Part shown: one piece after another, positions 1-8,523 of the stretch | How the letters are laid out: every line of letters begins with the position of its first letter | Numbering within the stretch: the stretch's first letter is position 1 | From: Oscillospiraceae bacterium | GTDB lineage: Bacteria > Bacillota > Clostridia > TANB77 > CAG-508 | DNA: 42,070 nucleotides | Direction of reading: 5' to 3' | Assembly: GCA_009778695.1 (NCBI GenBank) | Contig: WRFS01000016.1 | Span: 1 to 42,070 of the forward strand | The notes under the pieces: model-generated | Seen by the model: only the letters and a program-made list of their open reading frames with translations | What the model was told of the DNA's origin: nothing | The model's database searches: none | Program-made: the position numbers and the translations under genes

Positions 1-1
1 T

Positions 2-1996
2 ACAAATGTAATTAAAGTGTACTATGTAAAGAGAACAGATTTAAGTTATACGGTAGAATACTATTACGATGGTAAAATAGATAATAGTAAAACGGATACA
101 TTTGACAATCAAACATTTGGTACGGTTGTAAGCAAATATACAGATAAAGTAATTGACGGATACACGTTAGATAGTGATACAGCACCAATAACAGTTGGAA
201 CAGATACAAACGTAATTAAGGTGTACTATGTAAAGAGAACAGATTTAAGTTATACCGTAGAATATTATTATGATGGGACAATAGATAATAGCAAAACGGA
301 TACATTTGACAATCAAACATTTGGTACGGTTGTAAGCAAATATACAGATAAAGTAATTGACGGATACACGTTAGATAGAGATACAGCACCAATAACAATT
401 GGAACAGGAACAAATGTAATCAATGTATACTATATACCAAGAACTGATTTAAGTTATACAGTAGAATATTACTATGATGGAGTATTAGATGCAAACAATA
501 CAGATACATTTAATAATCAGACATTTGGAACAGTAATAAGCGATTATAAAGACAAAGTAAAACTAGGATACAAATTTGACAGTGCTACAGCACCAATAAC
601 AATAGGAGTAACAGACAATGTAATCAAAGTATACTACGTGCAACAACTTGGAGAAATAAATGTAACAAGTAAATTATGGCAAGAAGAAGAATTTACGGAA
701 GAAGTAACACATGAAGATGTAATATATTCTCAAACCGCCAATACTATAAAGGCTGGTGATTCTGCAACAATTATTGTAAATGATTCAAATGGTAATAAAA
801 TAGCGACAATAGTAGTTGTAAGAGACAAAAATAAAGATTGGGAAATAACTTGTACATTAGAAGATGGAGTTACAATGGATTCATTAGATGCAGTTAGAAC
901 AAACTCTGCGAGTCTTACTCCAGCAAGTGCATTTAGTGCTGCTGGCATAACAAATACAACAAATACATTGTTTAGTATACCAGCTGATGGAAGTCAATTA
1001 GTAAGTGGAAAAACATATTACTTTAGTAGTGCAGATCCTTTAAGCGGCATAGGTGGAACTGGAAATGATGCAATTTACTTTAGGCTTGGTTCGGTGACTA
1101 TAACAAAAACTGTAGAAGGAACTGGAGTATATAAATATACGGAAGTCTCTGTGCCAGAAGATACATTTAAAGTAAAAATTAGTGGAACAACATTATTAGG
1201 AGAACAATATGAAAAAATAGTAGATGTACCAAAAGGAGGAAATTTAACATTTGATGGTGTACCATATGGAACATATACAGTAACAGAATTAGATAATGAG
1301 GGAAATCCATTAGCGGGATATAGTGTGCTTATGAATACGACAGGAGATAATCCAACAAATGGATATACGCCTAACTCAAGTATAACAATAGTAGTTGGAG
1401 ATAATACACCTACAGTATATGTGAATAATATAAACAGAGTTGATGTAACAACAGGCGAGGCAGTAAGTCTAGGAGGTCCAGGAGGAATATCACTAGCGAA
1501 GGGAGTCGGATTAAGTGCTACGATAGGAGCAAATCAAATTATAACACTAACATCAGATGTCTCAACACCAGCAATAGATTCAAATACACCGGCAATAGAG
1601 GAGACAACACCAGTGACAACAACCATTGACCCAACAGCAGATTCAAGTACAGGTGATGGCAACTCAGCTGTACCAGTAGAGGATACTTTACCAGTGCAAA
1701 ATCAACCAGTTGTACCAACAACTAGAGTACAAGGACCACAGACACCTATGGTGCCAACAACACCAGCAGTAGTTCAAATTCCAAAAGAGGACTCAACTCC
1801 TGCAGAAAATACAGTTGATACAACTATAACAGGGAAGTCGACAGATGGTAAAAATGAAGTAAATGCAGCTCCAGCAGGAGATGCAAATGATGGAGATGAA
1901 AATGTTGTAGTCGTAGAGACGACAGATAAAAAAGATGTGGTTGTGACAGACTCATCAGCAACAGATCAAACACCAGTGCCAAACACAACAGAATAA
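2..1996 (+). CDS. Repeat-containing surface protein, 3' part only
   Basis: The reading frame is open from the left window edge, so the true start lies upstream. The visible 664 or so residues begin with three copies of a 68-residue MucBP-like unit (VEYYYDG...GTVVSKYTDKV...GYTLD), a type found in adhesins of gut Firmicutes. A middle domain of about 130 residues follows that I do not recognise. Next comes a Cna-B/DUF5979-like beta domain, roughly residues 365-480, with FDGVPYGTYTVTELDNEGN as its typical ending. The last 170 residues are rich in Pro, Thr and Val. The protein stops at PVPNTTE with no LPXTG-type motif, no membrane helix and no basic tail, so its attachment is unclear. It could be free, held by the repeats, or anchored by an unseen N-terminus. 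The role as a surface or adhesive protein is inferred from domain type. Confidence 0.75.
   Translation, partial: TNVIKVYYVKRTDLSYTVEYYYDGKIDNSKTDTFDNQTFGTVVSKYTDKVIDGYTLDSDTAPITVGTDTNVIKVYYVKRTDLSYTVEYYYDGTIDNSKTDTFDNQTFGTVVSKYTDKVIDGYTLDRDTAPITIGTGTNVINVYYIPRTDLSYTVEYYYDGVLDANNTDTFNNQTFGTVISDYKDKVKLGYKFDSATAPITIGVTDNVIKVYYVQQLGEINVTSKLWQEEEFTEEVTHEDVIYSQTANTIKAGDSATIIVNDSNGNKIATIVVVRDKNKDWEITCTLEDGVTMDSLDAVRTNSASLTPASAFSAAGITNTTNTLFSIPADGSQLVSGKTYYFSSADPLSGIGGTGNDAIYFRLGSVTITKTVEGTGVYKYTEVSVPEDTFKVKISGTTLLGEQYEKIVDVPKGGNLTFDGVPYGTYTVTELDNEGNPLAGYSVLMNTTGDNPTNGYTPNSSITIVVGDNTPTVYVNNINRVDVTTGEAVSLGGPGGISLAKGVGLSATIGANQIITLTSDVSTPAIDSNTPAIEETTPVTTTIDPTADSSTGDGNSAVPVEDTLPVQNQPVVPTTRVQGPQTPMVPTTPAVVQIPKEDSTPAENTVDTTITGKSTDGKNEVNAAPAGDANDGDENVVVVETTDKKDVVVTDSSATDQTPVPNTTE
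17..628 (+). repeat. Three tandem 204-bp coding repeats
   Basis: Units run 17-220, 221-424 and 425-628, each 204 bp (68 codons). The first two are nearly identical at the DNA level and the third has diverged. Near identity of adjacent units points to recent duplication or gene conversion, and the array probably continues left of the window. Length variation between strains would be expected. Confidence 0.9.
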
Positions 1997-2012
1997 CCTT
2001 CCTTATATATAA

Positions 2013-2046
2013 AAAGAACTTCGAGAAATAAAACTCGAAGTTCTTT
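2013..2046. terminator. Bidirectional terminator hairpin
   Basis: A 13-bp perfect stem (AAAGAACTTCGAG at 2013-2025 against 2034-2046) has an 8-base loop and A/T-rich flanks. It sits between two converging genes, the surface protein ending at 1996 and the ATPase ending at 2062, and can end both transcripts. Confidence 0.85.
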
Positions 2047-2061
2047 AATTATTAACATCTG

Positions 2062-3265
2062 TTAATCTTCTTGTAATAACCAATCTGCAATATGTTTTGA
2101 TTTTATTCCCTCATAATTGCCACTAGATAAGTCATTTGTTGTAAGAACAGTTTTAGGGTAATTATCTTTAATTAGCAATAAATTCTCATATTCTCGTTTT
2201 TCTGTTTTTAATAAATTTATTTCTTTTGCCACTTGGATGTAAACCTTTTCACCTTGTTTTTCACCAACAAAATCAATTTCTATATCTTTATATTTTCCAA
2301 TACAAACAGAATAACCTCTTCTACGCAATTCTAAATATACGATATTTTCTAAGGCTCCTGATATTGAATTATCGTTATATCCTGTTAAACTATACTTTAA
2401 AGACATATCTGCCAAATAAAATTTTTCTTGAGTTTTTAAAAGTTCTTTGCCCTGTAAATCATAACGAGAACATTTGTAAATAATATATGCACTTTCTAAT
2501 TTAGAAAGATAATTATATACCGTTTCTATATCAATTTTTCTATTTTGACTTTTTAAATAATCTGAAATTGATTTGGCGGAAAAAGTATTACCGATATTTT
2601 CAAATAAAAATTTAACGATACGTTCTAATTGTTCTATATTTCTTATATTGTTTCTTTTAACAATATCTGTAAATATAATAGTGTTGTAAATGTCTGATAT
2701 GGCAGAATAAGCAGTGTCTTTTTCCATATTATTTGCATGTATTGCTGGGAATCCACCAATTTGTAAATACTCGAAAAATAGTTTATGTGGATCTTGATTA
2801 GTTTCCTTAAAATCCAAATATTCAGCAAAACTTAACGGAAATACTTCAAAATGTACATATCTACCTGTTAAATATGTTGAAATTTCAGACGATAACATTC
2901 TCGAATTTGATCCAGTTAGGAATATATCTACATTATACTCTTTACTATCATATATCTCATTTATTACTCGTTCCCATCCTGTTATTTCTTGTATTTCATC
3001 TAATAAGAAATATGTTTTTTTACCGTTAACTAATTTTGATTTTAACAATTTTAATAATCCGTTTCGTTGTTAAATTTTCATATTCTAAACTATCAAATTT
3101 AGTATGAAATATTTGGTTTTCTGATATTTCCATTCCTTTTAATGTGTTTATTAACATAAGCATAATTGTAGATTTTCCACTACGTCTAATTCCTGTTAAA
3201 ATTTTAATAAATGGTTTACCTATAAATGGTATTATTTTATTTACATACATTTTTCTTTCTATCAC
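2062..3265 (-). CDS. DUF4143/AAA_14-type ATPase, needs +1 frameshift at CGG
   Basis: It begins at GTG 3265 after AGAGGGTGAT. The first frame holds Walker A (GIRRSGKST) but stops at 3026. The second frame holds Walker B (FLLDEIQEI), a sensor-like FLTGSNSRML and the C-terminal DUF4143 nuclease-like region with IEIDFV, ending at 2062. The frames join if one base is skipped at the in-frame CGG at 3061-3059 (AAA-CGG-A read as AAA-GGA). This gives 400 residues, the usual size of the family. These P-loop proteins are common orphan ATPases of unclear role in gut bacteria. No ATG exists for the second frame (a TTG at 3048 is possible), so a shift is the better explanation. A plain pseudogene is the alternative. 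Confidence 0.8.
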
Positions 3266-3285
3266 AGTATCACCCTCTTGTTCGT

Positions 3286-3314
3286 ATTATACCCTAAAAA
3301 ACATAAAAAATCAA
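3286..3314 (-). promoter_or_regulatory. Promoter of the DUF4143 ATPase
   Basis: Read on the minus strand: TTGATT at 3314-3309, a 17-base spacer and TATAAT at 3291-3286, about 20 bases before the GTG start. The -35 box touches the base of the terminator hairpin of the gene upstream, so the two signals are packed together. Confidence 0.75.
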
Positions 3315-3346
3315 TAGTTTTTCGGGATATAACCCGAAAAACTATT
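3313..3346 (-). terminator. Terminator of the PsbP-like gene
   Basis: A 14-bp perfect stem (3313-3326 against 3333-3346) with a 6-base loop overlaps the TAG stop codon at 3344-3342. On the minus strand it is followed by a U-rich tract (A-rich at 3296-3310 on the plus strand). Confidence 0.85.
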
Positions 3347-4010
3347 TCATAACCAAAGTATTTTCCATATTATGATACACATCAAAAAAATTGTCGGCAC
3401 TATTATAAGAAATAATATATGCTGTTGAGCCAGATAAGAAAATGGTTTGAGTTATTCTTGTAACAGCACTTGCACTATAAGATATTCTATAGGCATCTTT
3501 ACCATTTATTGAAACTTTTTCTTTACCAATATTGCTGTCTTCTAAATTAAATGTAGATTTAAGATTATTAATCGATTCATCCACATATTGGTCTAATGTA
3601 TAGGGAGTGGTTAAATTTTCCGTAATTACGTTTATAATACCTAGTTCCGCTGGTGTGGTAATTGAATTATCTTGAACGGTATTCGCACCAGTTTGAACAT
3701 TATTTAAATCGTTTTGTACGGAATTATTTGTCGTATTATTTAAATTGCTGTTTGATATATCTTGTGATAAAAATACAGTCATATTAGGGTTAGTATCACT
3801 TACGGAACTAGCCCAATCACTTTCATATTGAATAGTGTAATTTGTAGTTTTATATAATGAATATCCAGTTAGTAACTTGTCAGACTTAGATTCAATAATC
3901 TTGTAAAGGAAAAAGCCCAACACAGCTACAATGATTACAATAGCCACAACAATAATTAAAATTTTTAAATTCTTTTTTTCTTTTTTTACACTTCTTCTAC
4001 CCTTTGCCAT
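3342..4010 (-). CDS. Membrane-anchored PsbP/DUF1795-like protein
   Basis: 222 residues. A basic N-terminus (KGRRSVKKEKK) is followed by one membrane helix at about residues 17-37, and the rest should lie outside the cell. The outer part begins YSLYKTTNYTIQYESDW, the usual opening of PsbP-like domains. It contains an Asn/Thr-rich insert (about residues 85-115) and ends with the typical pattern of a hydrophobic strand before YHNMENTL. Such proteins in Firmicutes are of unknown function, often near surface or transport genes. It is a single-gene unit with its own promoter (4059-4030) and a terminator overlapping its stop. The domain assignment rests on pattern only. Confidence 0.7.
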   Translation of the reverse strand: MAKGRRSVKKEKKNLKILIIVVAIVIIVAVLGFFLYKIIESKSDKLLTGYSLYKTTNYTIQYESDWASSVSDTNPNMTVFLSQDISNSNLNNTTNNSVQNDLNNVQTGANTVQDNSITTPAELGIINVITENLTTPYTLDQYVDESINNLKSTFNLEDSNIGKEKVSINGKDAYRISYSASAVTRITQTIFLSGSTAYIISYNSADNFFDVYHNMENTLVMK

Positions 4011-4029
4011 GTTTCCCCCTACTGGAGAT

Positions 4030-4059
4030 AGTATATCATATAGCAGGTTATATCCGCAA
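4030..4059 (-). promoter_or_regulatory. Promoter of the PsbP-like gene
   Basis: Minus strand TTGCGG at 4059-4054, an 18-base spacer and TATACT at 4035-4030, about 20 bases before the ATG at 4010. The remaining gap up to 4437 holds the palindromic repeat at 4138-4271 and no gene that I can support. Confidence 0.55.
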
Positions 4060-4137
4060 CCTCTGTTTTATATTTTTCATATGATTGCCCAGGATTTAGA
4101 TATTTTAATATGGCAAGATTTATCTTAAAAGAAACAA

Positions 4138-4271
4138 AGAGGGTGTCCTGCAATGTCATTCTGAGTCTTTCTACGAAGAGTTTACTTGCGAAGAATCTCA
4201 CGAAATATGAGATCCTTCATAGCAAGGCTTTGTAAGAAGTGGTTCAGGATGACAATTCTAGGACGTCCTCT
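4138..4271. repeat. Dispersed 132-134-bp inverted-repeat element, copy 1
   Basis: The ends are imperfect inverted repeats of about 28 bp (AGAGGGTGTCCTGCAATGTC at the left, AGAGGACGTCCTAGAATTGTC on the opposite strand at the right). The inner part also folds (ATCTCA...TGAGAT near 4195). It encodes nothing plausible. A second copy lies inverted at 18812-18943, and a related core occurs inside the element at 21216-21401. This looks like a MITE-type, non-autonomous element. Confidence 0.8.
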
Positions 4272-4437
4272 TGCTTAACATGTTTTAGTGTTCATTACTA
4301 ATGAACACTTTGCTTAATAAATTAAAAATTGTTCAGTAGACTTATTATCGAGGTGGAAAATATATACTAACCACCACAAGCGGACAGGACAAGAATGAAA
4401 TTTCCACACAGGGAATAATGAAATTTTCGAAAATTAA

Positions 4438-4466
4438 TTGACTTATAGCCAGCGGTAATATATAAT
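4438..4466 (+). promoter_or_regulatory. Promoter of the membrane protein/peptidase operon
   Basis: TTGACT at 4438-4443, a 17-base spacer and TATAAT at 4461-4466, 28 bases before the ATG at 4494. The ribosome site AGAGGG follows. Confidence 0.85.
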
Positions 4467-4493
4467 AATTGTATAAAAGAAGAGGGATTATAT

Positions 4494-5526
4494 ATGTCTA
4501 ATATGTACCTTACAAAAAGTGAAAAAAGAAAAATATATATTGAATCAATAGCATATATAGTATCAATATTTTTAGCTTCATACCTAGTAGTATGTAATAA
4601 CATTTTTATAAGAATGATACCAATGTTATACATATTAGGAATCGTTGGAAGAAAAGTATTTGATAAACCAATAATTACTTCAATACTTGGTTTTTTCAAC
4701 ATATTAGTGTTTGGATTTATAATAAATGGAAGTTTTAATGTGCAGGTATTATTACTTGCAGTTTATTCTCTTATAATGATTATAGCAGGAGAATTTACAG
4801 GATATATAATATCTGAACTATATCAAAATTTTAAACTTAGCAAATTTATTAAACATTATACTAAAATAGTATATGTTATTTCTTTGTTTCTTTTAATAAT
4901 AATTCCTGTTTTTTTAAATAATATGGTAAACAGCAATATAGTATCTTATGCTATAAGTAAGGCAAAAATTGAGGCCGATATAGTTGAAAATTACTCAAAC
5001 ACATATAATATTAAAGAAGTAAGTTATACGCCAGCAGTTACTGGTGGAATGTATGAATTCACCGTAGAAATAAATTCATTTATAGTAAAACTAGATTACT
5101 GTAAAGGTAAAATAACAGATACAAACTTAATGGAAAGAGCAACAGCATATGATCAAGCAAGTTTTATAGGAACAACAAAGACTTCAGGAAGTGGACTTAA
5201 TCAAGAAATTAATGAAGTTATAAATATAAACCAATATCCAGATATAAAAATAGAAGGCAGATATGATTACTCAGAAGTTAAGCTTTTACCAGACATTGTA
5301 AGAATAAATATAGAATTAACAGATGCGAACATTGAAAATATAGTTAAAGTTATTACCAGTTTAAAAACATGGGAAAAGGCTACCATGGTGGATCGTATCG
5401 ATATATCAACCACAAACCGGAGCGATGAGTATAAGTAAAGATGAATTAATGAATAAAACAATAAATGCTACTTATATACAAAACGGCATAAAGCAAGAAC
5501 CTCTTGGCGACGAAGGGGGAATGTGA
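4494..5526 (+). CDS. Membrane protein of unknown function, +1 shift at CGG
   Basis: The N-terminal half has about five hydrophobic helices (residues 15-150), and the remainder forms a mostly soluble outer or inner domain. I do not recognise the family. The zero frame ends at 5438, five codons after an in-frame CGG at 5418-5420 (AAC-CGG-A). Skipping the C gives Gly and another 34 residues (GAMSISKDELMNKT...), ending with TGA at 5524-5526. The next gene starts at 5528 with its ribosome site inside this extension. The extended form (343 residues) therefore fits an operon with close coupling, while the short form leaves a 90-base gap. The extension has no homologue that I can name, so this site is weaker than those in ZIP and SipW. 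Confidence 0.65.
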
Positions 5527-5527
5527 T

Positions 5528-6430
5528 ATGGCAAAGATTGATGTAAAAAAAAGATATTCCCTAATAGTTACAATAGTGTTGTTTGGTGTTTTAATGATTG
5601 CGTTTATGTTTATATATAAATTTAGTAATGCATCTAATAGTTTTTTATATGTAAAAGTGGACAATATAAATCCATTAGTTATTGATAAGGCAGTTAAAGA
5701 ACCAGACAAAACAAATGCAAATATAACAATTGCAAATGAAATAAAACGAGCATATAACCTAGATGTAGTATATGGAACAGGAACAGAAAGCATGGACAAG
5801 TCTGTTGATGCAGAAGCGATTTATGATCCTCAAAAGATAAACAATATGTTTGTAGATTTTACTACATGTATTGAAAAATATCCTCAAAATATTATAAGAG
5901 AAATACAATCTAAAGGTTATAATGTAGAAGTTTATTTTGTAAATAATTTTAATAATAATGATTTGGCACTTGCAACAAGGGATGTAAATAATAATTTTAA
6001 AATATATATAAGTAATCTTGAGGCTGGAAGTAAATCTTTCGAAGCGGTTCATCACGAAATGTATCACATATTAGAGTATTATATGAAATTACAATATAAT
6101 ATAGATGATTTATATAAGGATTGGGATAATTATAATCCTAGTGGATTTGAATATGATAGCAATGTAAACAATTTGAATTCAAAATATGTATATGGTTATA
6201 ATTCAAGCTCAACTGGAGCGTATTTTGTTTCTATATATTCTAAAGTATCTGAAAAAGAGGATAGAGCGGAAGTGTTTGCGTTTACAATGGTTTCAACAAG
6301 CGAACCAGGGTATTATACAGATAATTTAGGGGCAATTAAGGGAAAAATGGAACTTATATGCAATGCACTTAGGCAAACTTTTGCCTGTTTAAAATATGAA
6401 GACAATGTAGAATGGGAGAAATATTTCTAA
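5528..6430 (+). CDS. Putative membrane-anchored zinc metallopeptidase
   Basis: 300 residues from the ATG at 5528. An earlier in-frame ATG at 5504 has no ribosome site, whereas GGGGGA lies just before 5528. One membrane helix (about residues 11-31) anchors an outer domain. HHEMYHILEYY at residues 175-185 carries an HExxH zinc motif (HEMYH, 176-180), and EDRAEVFAF further on offers the usual third ligand of this kind of peptidase. The fold resembles the putative zinc-binding peptidases found in gut Firmicutes, but substrate and family are not certain. It is the second gene of an operon with the membrane protein at 4494, and tRNA-Glu follows 14 bases after its stop. Confidence 0.7.
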   Translation: MAKIDVKKRYSLIVTIVLFGVLMIAFMFIYKFSNASNSFLYVKVDNINPLVIDKAVKEPDKTNANITIANEIKRAYNLDVVYGTGTESMDKSVDAEAIYDPQKINNMFVDFTTCIEKYPQNIIREIQSKGYNVEVYFVNNFNNNDLALATRDVNNNFKIYISNLEAGSKSFEAVHHEMYHILEYYMKLQYNIDDLYKDWDNYNPSGFEYDSNVNNLNSKYVYGYNSSSTGAYFVSIYSKVSEKEDRAEVFAFTMVSTSEPGYYTDNLGAIKGKMELICNALRQTFACLKYEDNVEWEKYF

Positions 6431-6444
6431 ATCTCCCAGCTTAT

Positions 6445-6519
6445 GGCCCGTTAGTCAATCGGTTAAGACGTAGCCCTCTCAAGGCTAAGTGATGGGTTCG
6501 ATTCCCATACGGGTCACCA
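6445..6519 (+). tRNA. tRNA-Glu(CTC)
   Basis: A cloverleaf is visible. The acceptor strands are GGCCCGT and ACGGGTC, the anticodon stem TAGCC/GGCTA encloses the loop CTCTCAA (anticodon CTC, reads GAG), the T arm contains GGGTTCGATTCCC, and CCA is encoded. No separate promoter is seen, so it is probably transcribed with the peptidase gene. A short hairpin (TGCGAC 6524-6529 / GTCGCA 6534-6539) follows. Confidence 0.93.
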
Positions 6520-6718
6520 AATCTGCGACTGTCGTCGCAATGAATAGTGAATAATGCTAAACTTATTTTTATCTCAAACTTAAATTTAATTGTTATAAAT
6601 TTTAATAAGTTTGTTGTATTTTCAATTTCACGTAAACAATGTAGTATTTCTTTTACTTTATCTAATTGTTCATCTAAATCAGTGTTAATAATAATATTCA
6701 TTTTTTTACAAAAACATA

Positions 6719-6747
6719 TTGACAAATGCAAACCTTTGTTCTAAAAT
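6719..6747 (+). promoter_or_regulatory. Promoter before the ORF6N remnant
   Basis: TTGACA at 6719-6724, a 17-base spacer and TAAAAT at 6742-6747, 34 bases before the ATG at 6782. The promoter is still good although the gene behind it is broken. Confidence 0.65.
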
Positions 6748-6781
6748 ATAAATTAGTTTAAAATAAAGTTGAGGTTTTTAT

Positions 6782-7123
6782 ATGGATAATGAATTGATGA
6801 ATATAAGTATTGAGAATATAAAAGATTTAATATATACAATTAGAGGAAAGCAGATTATGTTAGATAGCGATGTTGCAATGCTATACCATTATGAAACTAA
6901 TAAAATAAATGAGACTGTAAAAAGGAATATTAAAAGATTCCCAGAAAAGTTCTGCTTTAGGCTAACTAAAAGCGAATATGAAGAGATATTATTAAACAAA
7001 CCTAATAACTCGTCGCAAATTGCGACCAGTTCAACTTATAAAAATCGTGGAATATCATATTTGCCTAATGCTTTTACGGAGCAAGGAATAGGAATGCTTT
7101 CAGGGTTAAAGAATTACATTTAA
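6782..7123 (+). pseudogene. ORF6N-domain protein, truncated
   Basis: 113 residues. The start is typical of ORF6N proteins (IYTIRGKQIMLDSDVAMLY, then NETVKRNIKRFPEKFCFRLT and LPNAFTEQGIGMLSGL). This is a putative DNA-binding domain found in phage antirepressor-like genes and mobile islands. The frame ends right after the ORF6N core, where intact proteins normally continue, and it runs into a piece of another gene in a different frame. It is therefore the 5' half of a gene fused by deletion. It lies between two tRNA genes, a usual place for mobile DNA. Confidence 0.8.
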
Positions 7124-7248
7124 AATATGGCGTTGGTTTCAATAAAAGTAACATTTATTATGCAATTAAATTTTATGAAACTTTTTCAAATTTCCCGACG
7201 TCGGGAAAATCTATTTCAGAAAACTTAACTTGGTCACACATTAGATAA
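7111..7248 (+). pseudogene. DUF1016 (YhcG-type) N-terminal fragment
   Basis: A 45-codon open stretch overlaps the end of the ORF6N frame in another register. It reads ELHLKYGVGFNKSNIYYAI, then FYETF, then ISENLTWSHIR, and stops. This matches the N-terminal domain of the DUF1016/YhcG family (PD-(D/E)XK nuclease-like proteins), in which 'LSWSHY' is typical. There is no start codon or ribosome site and the nuclease domain is missing. A deletion that joined an ORF6N gene to a DUF1016 gene explains both pieces. Confidence 0.7.
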
Positions 7249-7284
7249 ATAATTAATTTATAGAAAAAATTTCCCAAAAGGCTA

Positions 7285-7314
7285 TTGTCATTTGTGCGGT
7301 TGCTAGTGTATAAT
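7285..7314 (+). promoter_or_regulatory. Promoter of tRNA-Thr
   Basis: TTGTCA at 7285-7290, an 18-base spacer and TATAAT at 7309-7314, 14 bases before the first tRNA base. It may also drive the SDH-type gene 26 bases behind the tRNA. Confidence 0.75.
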
Positions 7315-7328
7315 GTTAACTGTATTAT

Positions 7329-7404
<76 letters not shown>

Positions 7405-7429
7405 TTTTATTTTAAGGAGGGATTGTAAA

Positions 7430-8440
7430 ATGCCAATTAAAGAAAAAAGAGAAATAAAACAACCACCAGTTTTATTTAATAAGACTCAAGAAATTATTAA
7501 AAAAGTAGAAAAAATACTTGGTAAAAAAATGATATGCTATTGGACAAGTTATAATGGTGGAATTTGTAGCAGTGATGTGATTGTATTATATAACTTATTT
7601 CAAAAGATTGGAAAAAGTGATGATGTTGCGTTATTTATTAAATCGAGAGGTGGAGATGTACAAGTAGCCTTGAGAATTGTTAATATCATTAGGACTTATA
7701 ATAAAAAGGTAACAGCTTTAATACCGCTAGAATCAGCATCGAGTGCAACTCTTATTGCACTTGGTGCGGATGAAATCCAGATGGGACCACTAGCTTATTT
7801 AACTCCAATAGATTCATCTTTGATACATAATTTATCACCTGTTGATGAAATATTACGTCGAAGAGTAGGAGTGAGCCAAGATGAAATTTTCAGAATTGTA
7901 AAATCATGGAAGGAAAATGCTAATGAAAACCATGTTCACCCCTATCAAGAATTGTTTAAATATATTCATCCATTAGTTATTGGTTCTATAGACCGTAGTA
8001 GTTCTTTATCAATTAAAATATGTAAAGAGATATTATCTTATCATCTAAAAGATGAAGTTGAATGTGATCGTATTAGTAACTTACTTAACTCTGAATTTCC
8101 ATCTCATGAATATCCAATTACATTAAGAGGGGCAAAAAAAATTGGACTCAATTCTATAGTTATGGACGACAACATTAATGATATGCTTTTAGAGTTAAAT
8201 CGTTTGTATTCTGAAATGGCACAAAAAGCGTTTACCAATTTTGATGAATTTAATTATCATGATAATCAAATATTAAATATTCATGAGGCTGATGGCATAC
8301 AGCTTTATTTTCAGAATGATAAGGATTGGAATTATTTAAAAGAAGAGAGAAGATGGCAGATTCTTAATGATGAAAGTATTTGGCGCAAAAATGAAATGGT
8401 TAATGGCAAAATGATTAGTAGCACTTTTCATATTGCATAA
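7430..8440 (+). CDS. SDH/ClpP-fold serine protease family protein
   Basis: 336 residues after AAGGAGGGATTG. The order of motifs fits the serine dehydrogenase proteinase family (SppA/ClpP fold). ALFIKSRGGDVQVALRI (about residues 66-83) is the oxyanion-side 'GG' segment. PLESASSATLIALGADEIQMG (about 98-118) holds the likely nucleophile in SASSAT. GPLAYLTPIDSSL follows. There is no signal peptide or membrane helix, so it is cytosolic or peripheral. Its substrate is unknown, and such genes are often found singly near mobile or defence genes. It lies 26 bases behind tRNA-Thr and is probably transcribed with it. Confidence 0.75.
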   Translation: MPIKEKREIKQPPVLFNKTQEIIKKVEKILGKKMICYWTSYNGGICSSDVIVLYNLFQKIGKSDDVALFIKSRGGDVQVALRIVNIIRTYNKKVTALIPLESASSATLIALGADEIQMGPLAYLTPIDSSLIHNLSPVDEILRRRVGVSQDEIFRIVKSWKENANENHVHPYQELFKYIHPLVIGSIDRSSSLSIKICKEILSYHLKDEVECDRISNLLNSEFPSHEYPITLRGAKKIGLNSIVMDDNINDMLLELNRLYSEMAQKAFTNFDEFNYHDNQILNIHEADGIQLYFQNDKDWNYLKEERRWQILNDESIWRKNEMVNGKMISSTFHIA

Positions 8441-8460
8441 ACTGACTTTTTGTTAACATA

Positions 8461-8489
8461 TTGATTTTTCAGTATGTTTAGTATATAAT
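8461..8489 (+). promoter_or_regulatory. Promoter of the radC-mre operon
   Basis: TTGATT at 8461-8466, a 17-base spacer and TATAAT at 8484-8489. It is 35 bases before the TTG start of radC and is the only good promoter I see before mreB. Confidence 0.8.
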
Positions 8490-8523
8490 TGGGATAATTT
8501 AATGGGGGAAGAAAGGACTAGCT

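Noticed and set aside
2062..3265. DUF4143 ATPase, SipW and ZIP as ordinary pseudogenes
   Set aside because: Each needs exactly a +1 shift at a CGG and is otherwise intact in all motifs. Independent decay would give indels at varied places and additional stops.
6441..6731. Minus-strand open frame of 96 codons across tRNA-Glu
   Set aside because: Its 3' third is the antisense of the tRNA and no ribosome site precedes either ATG. The middle (NTDLDEQLDKVKEILHCLRE) looks faintly like a small phage protein, so it may be a relic, but I cannot support it as a gene.
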